Counted from the stretch's first letter, positions 44,389 through 56,300 are shown. The stretch is 64,000 nucleotides of DNA from Pleurostoma richardsiae (GCA_030052745.1 JANBVO010000002.1:930001-994000), one strand, 5' to 3'. Notes: a model not told the origin generated them from the sequence alone. Numbers and translations are program-made.

Positions 44389-45936
44389 ATGGTCACTGAG
44401 ACCCAAGAGATGGCATCCCAGGCGCCGCCAGGCCTACCGGCTTCCGGTGAAACCACGCTCAGCTTCTGGCGGACCGAGCTTGACGAACTTGATACCCTCA
44501 GGTCGACCGAGACTCTTCCGCCAGAATGCGACGTAGTCATCATTGGCGCGGGTTATGCCGGCGTGACTACGGCGTATCAGCTTTTCAGTCATGAGGCGCC
44601 ACCTTCGGTAGTGATGCTCGAGGCGCGAGAGGTCTGCTCGGGGGCTACAGCACGAAATGGCAAGTAAAACTTGATGACACGGAACAAAAACGTCGGACGG
44701 TTCAATGGTTTCTGACCAGTTTCTATAGGCGGACATGTAAAACCAGATGTCTACCTTAACATCCTCAAGTATACCGAGGAATTTGGAGCCGAAGCTGCGG
44801 CGGCCTTTGCGAGTTTCGAGGCGGCTAATGTACTTGCCGTTAAGGACTTGGTTGAACGGGAGGGTATCGACTGCGACTTCACTCTCACTAGAGCCCTAGA
44901 TGTTTATCTGGATGCGGATCACGCAAAGGCTACCGAAGAAGCATATCGGAAGCTCTTGCAAATTGGCACGGCAAATCTCGCTGATGTTCAGCTCTTGAAG
45001 GGCAAGGATGCCGAACAGGTTCGGGCAATTCCTCTCCAAGGTTCCTAACGTGGCTGCAATGACGAATCCCTACTGAAAACTGACTTTTACTTCGCCTAGT
45101 TATCGGGAGTGAAGGGGGCCAAAGCTTGTTTTTCATTCACGGCGGCCCATCTCTGGCCCTACAAGCTTGTCTTAGGCCTCCTGTCTAAGCTGGTCAAAAA
45201 GGGGATCAACGTCCAAACCAACACACCTGTACACTCGGTCTCTGACACCCCTGATTCAAAAGGGCGATGGACCGTCGTAACGCCGCGCGGCTCCATCTCG
45301 GCCAAGAAAGTCATCTTCGCAACGAACGGCTACACCGCAGCTATTGCACCACAGTTCAAGAACAAGATCATTCCGATCCGCGGCATCTGCAGCCGCATCG
45401 TTGCCCCGCCGGGCATGCCAACCCAGCGGCTGACTCACACTTACAGTATCAAGCACGAAAGCGCTTTGGCTGACTATATGATTGTGAGGTTGGATGGGTC
45501 GATCGTCATTGGCGGAGCCAAGACACGCTTCTGGCATGACAGGTCGCAATGGTACAATGTAACGGATGATACGAAGTTGATTGAGCCTGCGCGGACCTAT
45601 TTCGACGACGTAATACAGAGGCATTTCAAAGGCTGGGAAGAATCTGGCGCCTACACAGACAAGCTCTGGACAGGAATTCAGGGGTGGACTACGGATCGCA
45701 TGCCTTGGATTGGTGAAGTGCCGGACAAGCCTGGACAGTTTATCTTCGCCGGGTTCAATGGCCATGGAATGCCACTTATCTGCCTCGCGTCACAGTCATT
45801 GGCGGATATGGTTATGGGGAAAAGGTTTGAAGATACCAGTCTGCCGAAGCTCTTCAAGCCGACTCGGGAACGGCTGCGGAGTACCAAGAATGATATTCTC
45901 GGCACCGTAGACCAGCCCACACAGCCGAAACTTTAG
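44389..45936 (+). CDS. FAD-dependent oxidoreductase (DAO family)
   Basis: Flavoprotein of the D-amino-acid oxidase-like superfamily oxidising an amine or amino acid. Three exons, 44389-44659, 44729-45018 and 45100-45936, in phase, 465 residues. The dinucleotide site is VVIIGAGYAGVTTAYQL, then EAREVCSGATARNGGHVKPD, the family's conserved second block, which is formed across intron 1. That intron uses a GC donor (G|GCAAGT) with a TTCTGAC branch and a CTATAG acceptor; the nearby GT donor would break the frame. The C-terminal flavin block is WTGIQGWTTDRMPWIGEV, then FAGFNGHGMPLICLASQSLAD. Substrate unknown (sarcosine, D-amino acid and polyamine oxidases are relatives). Divergent from the HAD gene. 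Confidence 0.94.
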
Positions 45937-47444
45937 TGGCTAGTGTAATCAATATAGACTATGTCCGCTGAGGGTAACCTCCTCATGGACTCACTCAAAC
46001 AAAGACTGTTGTGTGTCAATTCTTCGTCTGAAAACAGAGCGGTCATCAGCGGTCTACGTATTTATTAGTCTGGCATATGGCACTGATTATCTGCCCATTG
46101 TGGGCAGTTGCTACAGAGAGTTCATGTAACTCAGCAAAACCTAGAGTTAACCTAGCTGTCTCCGGGCATGCCGTCGTTCTCTGAAGCTCTCAAAGGAAAT
46201 GGAAAGGAGCAAGCTGTGGGCCACGCCGCGTGCAATTAGTTAATTTTGCGCAATGGTACTTTCACCAAGTAGGGAAAAGCGTTCCTCGCTCACGGTTGCA
46301 ATGACGTTGTATCGCCGTCCGTATGTCGGAACTGGTTAGGGCTTTTCCATGTACTGAATCTGGGAACGACTTTTGAGCTTCTCACCGACAATCGGAGGAG
46401 TTAAATAGAATAGTTTGTGCCTTTGAATGACTTCATCAACGCTAAACAGCAACTCGTCTAATATCTGTATGCTTGAAGTGAGTAAGAGGGATTTGGAATC
46501 AGGAATGCTCTTCAGCCTCCCCTCCGGGAATGAAGCTTGCTCCATCGTACGATCCCATGTTGCGGCAAGAGACGAACGTCAATTGCCCGCGCAACAATAA
46601 CGATTGCACGGCCTTCGGGATTTCGTTATTTCGAGTCTAAGCTTGATAAACAACCCAGATTCCATACGTGGGGTAGGTTACTTGGATAGAAGATACGGGA
46701 AAATGGGGGTTTCCAGCCCATCAAACGCGAAAGGGTGATTTAACCCCTTTCCGGCCACCAAATGTGCGAGGGTAACCCTAGACCGAATCTCCATCGCAAT
46801 CAATAAACCGAGAGAGACCAGAAGGGAAATAGGGTAGAGAGACAATGCAGGTGCTGGAACAACAGCTGGATTGCGCCTCTATGGGCCACTGTAGTGTTAC
46901 CTAGTGTGTAGCTAGCTATCTGGGTCCTCCGGACGGATATCTCCACGCGGGCAGAATCCTCGAGCTTCCAAACGAGGCTAGTAGAGCCGGTATTGAGAAC
47001 CATAAAAAGCTAGGATCAAGGGCCAATTGATGATAAGGACAGCAGCAACTCTTCGTCAAAAGGATCCCTTTCGGTTGAACAAGCTGACCAGACTTTAAGG
47101 TTATCTTGGGACTGCGTCGTCGTGGGCTCGCGCTGATACGACGGCCCCTTATAATCCCCTGTTGCGTTATCCATATATTTCGCGAGTAGGAACACAATTG
47201 CAGTGCAACCTGATAAGGCAGCGAGAGATAATGTATCAATCGACCCTAGGCTTATCAACACCCACACGTCGGTTCGCAGGACGCCGCTCAGAGAAGTGCT
47301 GATCGAGGGTAACTCCGATCAGATAATAAAGCAGAAAATGTAATCAATGCATGACACATAAGACAACCACCCACGCTGCGTCGCAACACTCTTACCTCTC
47401 ATTGCACCATTTATTCTTTCCAGCTCGCAAGCGTCTTTTTAGCC
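45937..47444. other. intergenic region upstream of the permease gene
   Basis: 1.5 kb. The right third holds clustered GATA sites. A minus-strand open frame at 47016-47267 (83 codons, one hydrophobic stretch) lies among them; I cannot tell whether it is a gene. Confidence 0.45.
47031..47326. promoter_or_regulatory. cluster of five HGATAR (AreA/GATA factor) sites
   Basis: TGATAA at 47031 and 47211, AGATAA at 47226 and 47321, and AGATAA on the minus strand at 47101 (TTATCT), all within about 415 bp of the permease start. Such clusters mark nitrogen-catabolite-controlled genes in filamentous ascomycetes, which fits an allantoate-type permease. Confidence 0.5.
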
Positions 47445-49532
47445 ATGGCTGATACCACTGACAAGGCGCCCCAAACCGGAACCCTGCCAGCCGTGGGCAC
47501 GCTCGACCGTCCGCTCTCTGGTGAGCAGTTCGGCGAGAAAATCGACGAGAAGGAGGCGGCAGCAGCGACGGACGTCGAGGGTGTAACTGATGTAACCAAT
47601 GGCGAGATATTTGATGAGTCGGGTACGAATCGTCGCGAAACCTGTGGTGTACGGCAGCTGATGAGATGGCCCCAGAGTTTACGGAGGAGCAGTATAAAAA
47701 GCTGACGAGGAAGATTGACCTCTACCTCATACCGCTGATGTGGGCATTTCCAGAGCGATCCCAGTCTACAATCTAACGCTGCCAAGGTTCTATTGCTATT
47801 CGATTCAACAAACCGACAAAACGTCCATTAGTACTCAAGCGGTAAGTCGTCCGTGTTCACAACTGGTTCGTCTTCGCTAATCTTTTCGACTTTGAATTGC
47901 AGCTTTTCAACATCAGGGAAGATACCCACATGGTTGGCCAAGACTATCAGTGGTTGACAACCATGTAAGCACAAAAGTCCATCGACATCGACATTTATCA
48001 CTGATCGATTCATAAGATTCTACCTCACCTACTTGGTCGGAGAGTTCCCGTCAAACTATTTGTTACAGAGATTCAAGATGGGCCGCCTGCTTTCCATCTA
48101 CATGCTATGCTGGGGTAGGTCGCTCGTCAGAGACAAATAACTCGGGGGACCGTCGCTCATACATTTCAGCAATTTGCGTCACCTGTATAAGTGCAGCCCA
48201 GACCTGGTCGCAACTGATGGCACTGCGTGCTTTGCAAGGCTTCTTCGAATGCGCCATCTCACCCGGGTTCCTCTATATCACGGGGTTGTGGTATCGTACT
48301 GAGGAGCACGCAAACCGTGCGCTGATTTGGCAGGCGTCTGAATACATCTTATCAATCTGCACTCAGCTGATGATGTACGGCATCGCTAAGCATGCCGCAT
48401 CCCACGGCGGGTTAGCAGCCTGGCGCTCCATCTCACTATTCCTCGGTTGTGCAACTCTCGCCGGCGCTGTAGCATGTTTCTTTCTCCTCGGTACGCCGAG
48501 CGAGGTGCGTTGGCTGAGCAAGGAAGAAAAGCGCATGGCGTAGGCAACCTCCCCTTAACGTCTGAGACAAGGTGGCGGTATTAATGAGTTCTAGGATGGC
48601 TCGAGTCGCAAAGAATAAGTCTGGCCATGATGCCACTGGCGCGAAGTGGTCATGGCCACAAGTCGCTGAAGCGTTCAAGGACCCCCAGATGTGGTTTTCC
48701 TTCCTTAACGCCTTCTTGAACAACGTTCCGAACGGGTATGTACCTACCTACCTAACAGTCATAAATCTGCGCACCTGGCTAACCTAGCATCATAGCGGCT
48801 TTACTACCTTCAGCACGCTTATTTATACGTCCTTCGGCTTTAATAGCTGGCAAACAATCCTTTACGGTCTTCCCCGAAATGGTACGCGTGCTCTTCTGGA
48901 GGTCGCGATCGCACACTTACTTTTCTAGGTGTCGGTTTCTTATGCTTCATCGGGGTCTCTATCTACCTCCGTCACTTCCGGAATCACCGCCTATGGCTTA
49001 TGGTTCTATCGTGCATCATATCTTTTATCGGGCTTCTAGCCTTGTCACTACTTCCGAATGATCACGCGCACGAATGGATCAAATGGGGTTTGTACCTGAT
49101 GACTGTAGTCTTCGCGTTTGCTATTTTCGTTGCGTGGACCCTGAGTATGTCCCTTTCTGCCCTTCCCGGCCTTACATGTCGGCTTACATGACCGCAGTTC
49201 CTTCCAATGTCGCGGGTGGTACCAAAAAGACCGTAGTCTCTTCAATGACATTTATTGGCTACTGCGTTGGCAACATGGTCGGCTCTCAGGTTTTTCGGAC
49301 CGATGATGCGCCGCGATACGTCAAAGGCACCGTCGCTTGTTGCATCGCCCTCGGCCTCGAGACCGTCCTTCTCGTCCTGTGGAGACTTTGGTACATGTAC
49401 GAAAACCGGCGTCGTGACCGTCTTGCCGCCGAAAGTGGCCTGTCTAAGGAGGAGCAAGAGCGCCTAGGCCGGGAGATGGGGGAGAAAGACTTGACTGACT
49501 GGCAGAATCCTTACTTCAGATACTCTATGTAG
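47445..49532 (+). CDS. MFS anion:cation symporter, Dal5/allantoate permease-like
   Basis: Twelve-helix major facilitator of the Dal5/Tna1 group (allantoate, ureidosuccinate, dipeptides, nicotinate and similar anions). Ten exons: 47445-47580, 47658-47739, 47787-47841, 47903-47964, 48017-48114, 48170-48539, 48595-48735, 48796-48881, 48929-49144 and 49198-49532, in phase, 526 residues. The first intron is ambiguous: a donor at 47623 with the same acceptor also keeps frame but leaves only 35 bp. Family blocks: KIDLYLIPLM, QQTDKTSISTQA, YQWLTTIFYLTYLVGEFPSNYLLQRF, RALQGFFECAISPGF and IPSNVAGGTKKT with SMTFIGYCVGN. Upstream GATA sites suggest nitrogen control. Confidence 0.94.
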
Positions 49533-50554
49533 ACTCTACGAAAAGGGGAATCAAGGTTCGCTTTGTCAACGACACCTGACAATCGGGTGGTCGATGCAGT
49601 TCTTACGCCACGAATTATCTTTGTCTTACCGTTTTACTTCTTTACAGTCAAGGAATATAAGAGAGCGCAATGTGAAACCGATATGTCTGCTCACTCTCTA
49701 ACGCCTTGGTCTTAATTCCTGTGGATTCGACACCTCTTTCTCAACCTTACCTACTACCTCAGACGGGGAGAAAGCTGACTAGAAGTCCGACTCCTCCGTG
49801 GCAGCGTGTATTGTCTGATTAGAGTTCCTGTCCTGTCTGACTCTAAAGACACCGCCATATCGCCTACTGCACTGACCAATCGCACCCAGGTCTAACGAAA
49901 TAAGGCAGGGATTGATGTTTTGAGGGCAGAAAAAAAATTCCAGATCCTTTGTTCGTTTCCATTTCTTTCTGCTTTTCAACGTACTAATCGTAGTAACCCC
50001 CAACTCGGGCCTCTGAGCACTGAAGAAGGCCCTAGGTGATCCTATATAGTTCCTCTTTACAAGCCCTGACGTCCTTGGTCCATGTAGTTGCAATTTTGTC
50101 AAAGAAGGACAGCTTCGCTGTGAGCGAGTTCACTCCAAGTGTGGTATTGAGTTCTCCAGGCGGCTGGTTTTAGAGGTCGGGTCAGGGATCAGCCGAAGGA
50201 GCGGACAGAGACCGACTTCCGGCATCCAAGAGGTCGGCGGCGCTCGACAGGCGGAAAAAAAGAAGTCCGACACAGAAGGGGTCCTGTGATTAAATGGCAC
50301 GAAGAGCTGTCTAGCTGCTATCTCGGTCGTAAATCGTCATCCCATCTACCTCCTTTGTGGGCCTTCCCATGTCTAGTGACGAAGATTCTGATGTAGCCGT
50401 ATAGTGTCCTCGAAGACAGCTAGTTGATGGTGCTTGTAAGCTGAAATAGGAGATTGTCGGCATCTAAGATCCTGTTGGCCTCAGGCTTGAGTTCGAAGTC
50501 CGACGGAACGCGCTAGGCAGTAACAGAATATCTCACCGTTGGCATTACAAGTAC
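49533..50554. other. intergenic region
   Basis: Holds the permease 3' end. The word AAGTCCGAC recurs at about 49784, 50263 and 50497 in direct orientation, without obvious meaning. No gene supported. Confidence 0.4.
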
Positions 50555-51098
50555 CTAGTCAATAGTCCCAGCTAAGGACTGCTCGGTATCGTACGCTTCC
50601 TGTCCTAAGTCTGTCCAGACGTTGCTCCCGACATTATGGAGGCCTAAGAGAAGTGTTGGCAAGGTGGAGGCGGTGATGTTACTGAAGTTCACCGAAAGGG
50701 ACACGATCATTACATTGCCGGTGAGGAAAGGGTAGAAGACGCCGAGGCTTGACCTGGACAAACGAGGTGGTGATGAGTCGCTCGATGGTCTTTGAGATGT
50801 CTGATGCAGCGTAAACCTTCACGCCGTTTGTCAAGGACAACCCCTTCACGCCAAGTCTCGTCGCCTCTTCATGCTTGTCCTCCGACGAGGACAGAACGAC
50901 TACATTGACCCCTAACTTGGCCGCAGACTGGATGGTCAAGTGGCCCAGACCGCTAATACCCACGATCTCGACTCTGTGATAGGATTTGCAGTTGTCGATT
51001 AGTGGGGTCCACGCTTCCGCTCCTCCACCTGTAATGCGGGCTGGGCGGTCAGTGGCCGAGGTTCCACAGTTTTCAGGGGGAGGCGGAGCGGTTTCCAT
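50555..51098 (-). pseudogene. remnant of a zinc-type alcohol dehydrogenase
   Basis: Degenerate piece of a medium-chain NADP-dependent alcohol dehydrogenase (cinnamyl/Adh6 type). The cofactor-binding block is still clear: RVEIVGISGLGHLTIQSAAK followed by VNVVVLSSSEDKHEEATRLG, where intact relatives read VGIVGIGGLGHLA and SSSxxKxxEA. Sequence on both sides lacks the zinc-binding N-terminal half and the usual C-terminal blocks in any consistent frame, so the gene looks truncated and broken in several places. Its limits are approximate. Confidence 0.75.
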
Positions 51099-51971
51099 AT
51101 CATCGCGGCAGCGCCTTCGGTAGACGTCATCCGGATTCCGGAATATTACTGTTCACTCCGAAATGCATAGCACAGAGGCCGATGTGAGTGGCTTTGGTAA
51201 GCACTCCGTCTGGAGTCATGGGCGGAAGTATCTCAACAGCCTGGAGCCGCGGAACAGCGTTGCTTGAACCATGCTTGGATCGCGGACGATATCAATGGAA
51301 GTGGTGGGTTGCGATAAGCACGTAAGTTCATAGATGACGGATGTACTATCTGACTAGAACACGTGTCTAAAGCCATAACGGCACCCTGAGTCTTGAGGAC
51401 AGCCAGTCCTTAGATGACTGAGCAATGGCAAGTGGTACGCTGATAGGCCCGGGTGGATCATGGTTGATGTTCCGGGGCCGTAATGGCGCCCCAGAAGGCT
51501 GGATGAAGAAGGAGGTCCCTACACGCATGCACCTTGAGGCGTGGGCTTGGGGAATGGCCATCCGGAACTTGCAAGCGTGCAGACGCTCCGTAGATCCGCA
51601 CAGTTGCTTAAGCTTCAAAGTTGGGACTGATTCGAGCCTCCTCGTTACCGCGACGCACGCTATCCGTCAGCGTCGTGGACCTGTCCAAGGTCCCTGCTAA
51701 CTGCTAAGTATGTGTCTGTATCTACCAGCAGTCACCTCTGTCCAAGACAAGGACTGCGACCTTCCCTATCCTTCCTATCTGCGACAAGGGACATGGGTTC
51801 ATCACTTGCTTTTGACACCTACAGCCGGGAATCGCAAATCCTATACTCCTTAAGTAGTATATCAAACGAGACGTTAAGACAATCTATACTTATAGTAAGT
51901 AGCATCCTGTCCATCCATCTTCAAAGTTCAACACAAGGCAACATAACATAACAGGTATGCGACCTGTCTCC
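51099..51971. other. intergenic region
   Basis: Left part may include further decayed alcohol dehydrogenase sequence that I could not read. Open frames on the plus strand (51425-51700) match nothing known. Confidence 0.4.
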
Positions 51972-53033
51972 TCAGTGCCTTGACCGTCGACTCTCCTTCC
52001 TTGATATCCTATCTGCCAACAAGTCCCCGATCGCCGTGCCCAGCTCTTCCCTACCCGAGCCCCCTCCCCGATGTCGTGGTGGAGTAGCCTCCCTCCTGCT
52101 CTTATGCTGCCCCTTCGCAAATGCATCCATGGCCGCAGCTCCCAGCGCCGCCGTTGCTACGCGTGCCCCCTTAGCCCCGCCCCATTTCCCCGGTTCGCGC
52201 CGAGAGTCGAGAGCGGTCATGGCGCCTGCCTGCAGCGCTGCCGCGGCGGCATTTTGCACGAGCGGGCTCGAGAGCCACGTCTTGGACTTATCCTTCGTGG
52301 TCTTGCTGCGTGTGATTGGGGGCCGGGTGCTGGGGCCGCCGTCTTGCCTGCTGTCTCGAGGGCGCCGCGAAGACGATGAGGAGGCGGCTCCGACCGGTGG
52401 CAGGGAGGTGCGACGTTCGCCGTAGGGGCGGCGGGGCGGGGACGGGGACGGGGAGTAGTCTCGGTGGCTTCGTCTGTGGCGTGGTATGTCGGCGCTGCGA
52501 TCCCGTTTCGATGATGTCGGAGGCGGCGCTGTGGAGTACGTCGACAGCGAAGGGCGACGGGGCCGGCCACTTTGAGCCGGTGGCGGGTGCCGGGTTTCGT
52601 AGTAGCGAGGAGGCGGCCGCCTGTCGTCCCGGTCTGACTCGCGATCGGCGTACCTCTCAAAACCCCTCGCCGGTGGTGGCGCACTGTCCCGTTCAGGACT
52701 TCGGAGCGGGCGCCGATCGAATCCCCTACCTAAGTCGCGGCCTCTGGGAGCTTCGTCTCTTTCGTGCCGGCGCGACTGTCTCGGCTTTTCATAGAAGTCG
52801 GAAGGTGGTGGAGTCGGTGGTCGCTGTCTGCTGCGCGTTCGCCGTTTTGCCCTCATGGAGGACGAGTCAGAGTTCTCCGGCGTGTCGTAGAAGCCAACTT
52901 TAGTAGGCCGTTCATATCTCGTAGCCGGCGGTGGGTCCGGTGCGAATTCCCGGTCCGGGGGAATGTACTCGTACTGGCCGTCGAGCCAGTCTTGCACGTT
53001 TGAGTTCTCCCTCTTGTACGATGGCCTAGGCAT
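51972..53033 (-). CDS. charged, Arg/Ser/Pro-rich disordered fungal protein
   Basis: Single-exon frame of 353 residues with no domain I can name. The N-terminus (MPRPSYKRENSNVQDWLDGQ) is a defined-looking motif. Residues 50-235 are disordered, rich in Arg, Ser and Pro with RR, SRR and PPP runs and many acidic/basic alternations. A short ordered stretch follows (WLSSPLVQNAAAAALQAGAM to AALGAAAMDAFAKG), Ala/Gly-rich and helical, then a basic tail. The composition resembles RNA- or chromatin-associated disordered proteins; the small Ala/Gly helix pair could pack against membrane or itself. Real coding is supported by the uninterrupted length and a conserved-looking start and end, but GC-rich sequence also gives long chance frames. 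Confidence 0.7.
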   Translation of the reverse strand: MPRPSYKRENSNVQDWLDGQYEYIPPDREFAPDPPPATRYERPTKVGFYDTPENSDSSSMRAKRRTRSRQRPPTPPPSDFYEKPRQSRRHERDEAPRGRDLGRGFDRRPLRSPERDSAPPPARGFERYADRESDRDDRRPPPRYYETRHPPPAQSGRPRRPSLSTYSTAPPPTSSKRDRSADIPRHRRSHRDYSPSPSPPRRPYGERRTSLPPVGAASSSSSRRPRDSRQDGGPSTRPPITRSKTTKDKSKTWLSSPLVQNAAAAALQAGAMTALDSRREPGKWGGAKGARVATAALGAAAMDAFAKGQHKSRREATPPRHRGGGSGREELGTAIGDLLADRISRKESRRSRH

Positions 53034-54536
53034 GGTTTTTGATCGCGGATGGGATGAACCTGTGTCGAGAAGGGATAGGAAAAGAAAGAGTGAAGGTCAT
53101 TAAGGCGGGATTCTGTGGTATTAAATCGCGGAATCGAGGGTGGTCAAATGCGCAGGAAAACCACACGACACTCGCACGCGGCGGATTGGAGGACCAATTC
53201 TCGACGTCCACCTGATCTTTCCGATGCGAACGTGGCTGAAGAATCGGACGAGTAAGGAGTGCAGGGCTTCCTGATTAGAGGGAGCTCATGCTCGATTACG
53301 CGGGGGGTAAGCGCCTTTGTCCTCTCAGAAATGGTCGGGAGAAAGCGGTCGCGAAATGGCTGGAAGAGGGGAAACAGACCTTTTCCCCCCAACCATGGTT
53401 ATTGGAGTCCAACAGCCAATTTCGGGGCGTTGTCGGATGAGACAGTCGATGATCAGCGGGGAGCTGGAGGCCTGAGAGGAGAGAGTGGTTGCCACCACCC
53501 ACAAGCTGGTGTTGGCGCCATGCGGGATGAGATCATCGGGGTTCCCCTCGTGTGACAACTGCATGCCGGCATGCCGCGCGGCGCTCGCGAGGCGCAAGGG
53601 TCCGGGTTAAATCCCGCTTTCACGAGCTACAATCCCCGTTGTTAAGGCTGCTAGGCCTTAAATCGGTGGGGAAACCTGGCAGATGATGCCGGACCCTAAG
53701 CCGGCGGACGAATGACGCCAGCAGGTGCTACACTGACAGAACCCCAGTGAGGCCGCCTGGTGTTGAGCTTTGGACCGTCAACAATTTGGTCCACAAGCAC
53801 GCCATCATTACTGCGAGCGTAATTCTTGTCGATGAGCTTTATACCCTTCAGAATCCAACCCGGGTATGAGCGACATGAGAAATGCATTGATAACGGACCA
53901 TGGGTAAGCTAGCAGGCATGCATCGAAATATGAGATCTTGGACGGTCGATGCACAGGATGGCAGCGATCAGCATAAGCTAAGGAAACTCTCGCGAGACGG
54001 CCCGGAGCGCTGCGCGTCTTGTTAGCGGCTGCAGTCTGACTATCTACCTAGGTAGGTTAGCTAGGCCAAATGAAGAGGGGAAGTAAACGTGGAGCCAGTA
54101 CACGTATATGACTGTACTGCCGAAGATGAAATCCCGTGCACCTCAGTTGAGCCGGATGTGACTAGCAGGGCGCGCCGACAACCGTCCCGGCTCCGAGCTC
54201 GATTCTCCGTAGAAGAACGGGGCACCGGCTGACCGATCAAATGGGGCCGGACTTCGGGGTGGGGCCGGCTCCCAAAAATAGTCACACAGCCACCCGGGCC
54301 CGTTGCCACAGCCACAAACGTTTCAGGAGGCATGCAGGGCTGGAGAAAACAAGGGCGATACGCGTAAGCGCCTCGTAGTCGCATGACACCGCCGGGTTGG
54401 GCTCCATTCCTCGGCAAATGTTGGTACATATGTCAACCGAGCAAAACTTCCAGGCACGCCGCCTTTTTCCAACCTTGAGCTTGTGTGCGGAGTACTCTCG
54501 TTCGAAAGCTTCATCCTATCGCTCACTCGGCCGGTC
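53034..54536. other. divergent intergenic region
   Basis: 1.5 kb between two divergent gene starts. A palindrome CTACCTAGGTAG lies near 54050. No gene recognised. Confidence 0.45.
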
Positions 54537-55573
54537 ATGGCTCCTGCAATACTATCCCCCGGCGCCCTTCGCGGCCTTGATGTTCCCCGTGGCCGGAGTT
54601 ACCACATGCTTCGGGCCGCCCTTGTCGAGGCCGGCCCGGACATCGCCAGGGCCACGGCGCATGGTCTGCTCATGCGCCGTAGCCTGAGCGTCAACGAGAC
54701 CCAGAAGATCACACTAGGCATCATTGCCGTGTACATCGTTGTCATTGCGATACTGTGGAATGTCCCTTACGTGCGCTACGTCCTGTGGCCGTTCAAGGTG
54801 AGCACCAACCGTGTCACGGTTGTTCCACCCTGGAACGCCGTGTCATCGTCGCCGTCGTCATCGAAGAAGGAATACACACTGACACTCCATCTTCAGATGC
54901 TCGTCATTGCCTTCCACGAGTTCGGCCACGCCTTCGCCTGCAAGCTCACGGGCGGCAAGGTTGAGTCCATCTCGCTCGACCCTCGCGAAGGCGGCGTGAC
55001 GCACATGCGTGGTGGCAAGAGTGCCATCACCCTCCCTGCCGGCTACCTGGGCTCGTCACTCGTTGGCGCTCTGCTGACCTTCTGCGGCTTCGACATTGTC
55101 GCCAGCAAGATCGCCAGCATCGTCATCGGCGTCTGTTTCCTATTAACCCTGTGGTGGGGCCGCAGGGACTGGCTGACTATCCTGACCATCTTACTAGCGG
55201 TGGGGCTGCTGGTGGCCTGCTGGTTTATTGTCCATGCCGAGCCGCTGAGATTTGTCGTGGTACGTCTTTCACCCAGTATCTACCTATCTGTGTGTGCGAT
55301 GTTGCTAATGTGGCACAAAAGCTCTTCATTGGCGTCATGTCCTCGCTTTATAGCGTGTGGGATATCTGCGACGATCTTATTTTGAGAAAAGTGAATAGTT
55401 CCGACGCCAGCGTGTTTGCAAAGAGGTACGGAGGCTCCTCGCAGTGCTGGGGTGTCATCTGGTCGATCATCTCTCTTCTCTTCATGGTCTGCGGCATCGT
55501 TGCGGGCATTGCAGCCTTCCCTGAGTCGTTCTCTGAACAGGAGGACGACTCGAAGAACTTCATTCCCACTTGA
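54537..55573 (+). CDS. M50B-like membrane peptidase family protein
   Basis: Integral membrane protein of the peptidase M50B-like family (site-2 protease relatives). Three exons, 54537-54797, 54897-55259 and 55322-55573, in phase 0, 291 residues. The zinc motif is HEFGH in MLVIAFHEFGHAFACKLTGGKV, directly after intron 1; the family block SISLDPREGGVTHMRGG follows, then LPAGYLGSSLVGALL. Hydrophobic helices: AVYIVVIAILWNV, the HExxH helix, IVIGVCFLLTLWWG, LTILLAVGLLVACWFIV and VIWSIISLLFMVCGIVAGI. The C-terminal region (SLYSVWDICDDLILRKVNSSDAS) is usual for fungal members. Whether it cleaves substrates is unknown. Confidence 0.93.
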
Positions 55574-55662
55574 TCTTCATAGTAGCTGTTCCCCCTAGTT
55601 AGTTTTACCTCCATATGTCGAGATACCCACAATTTGGCTCCTATTCTATCATGGCTCTGTTC

Positions 55663-56300
55663 CCTCAACTTTCAACCGTGCTGGACTTTCGGCAGAGACA
55701 GTCCATGATGCCGCGCACCGCATACTTTACCCGCCAGACGCTCTACCAGCGCGCTCTCCTCACGGCAGAACGCATCGCCGCGGGCCTCAACGGCAAGTAT
55801 TGCCCGACGGGCGAGGACGCTGTCGACGCCTTCAGCCGGACGCTCGTCGCCGACATGCCGCTGCTAGAGGGCGTGTCACACCGTGAAGTGTACAGAGCCG
55901 TGCGGGGGAAGTGTTCGAGTTGCCGGACAGGGATTGGCGTGCGGATGAACACCCAGCGGTGCGCAACGTGATGGAGCAGTATGTGGAGGGGCTGGACTGT
56001 GTTGTGTTCAGGTGACGGTTCTTCCTGACCGATACGGGCTTCATGAGCGTTGCGCCGTTGTCGGTGTCTGTTAGAGACTGGGTTGTGGTGCTGTGTGGGG
56101 GAAAGACGCCATATCTTTTGCGCAAGGTTGGATGGATAAGACGGCGGAGGTTCAGATTTGATGGCGAGGCATATGTGCCTGGACTTACGGATGGCGAGGC
56201 ATTTCGAGAGAATCCGCCAATAAGGGAGTTTGTTTTTGTACAACCTAATATCACCTACATTGTAGCTTCAACTGTTGCTTATATCTCAGAAGCTTCTTGA
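55663..56300 (+). pseudogene. remnant of the C-terminal part of a HET-domain protein
   Basis: Short open frames contain pieces typical of the tail of heterokaryon-incompatibility (HET) proteins: YQRALLTAERIAAGLNGKYC, then TDTGFMSVAPLSVSVRDWVV, YLLRKVGW and FDGEAYVPGLTDGEAF, where intact tails read GDxVxxLxGxxxPFxLRP and GEAYVxGIMxGEA. The HET domain itself is absent. Looks like a decayed fragment. A similar tail in better shape lies at the right edge of the window. Confidence 0.6.

Noticed and set aside
49779-50512. Possible transposon relic around the recurring word AAGTCCGAC
   Set aside because: Copies are in direct orientation, too short and without terminal repeats, target duplications or transposase similarity.
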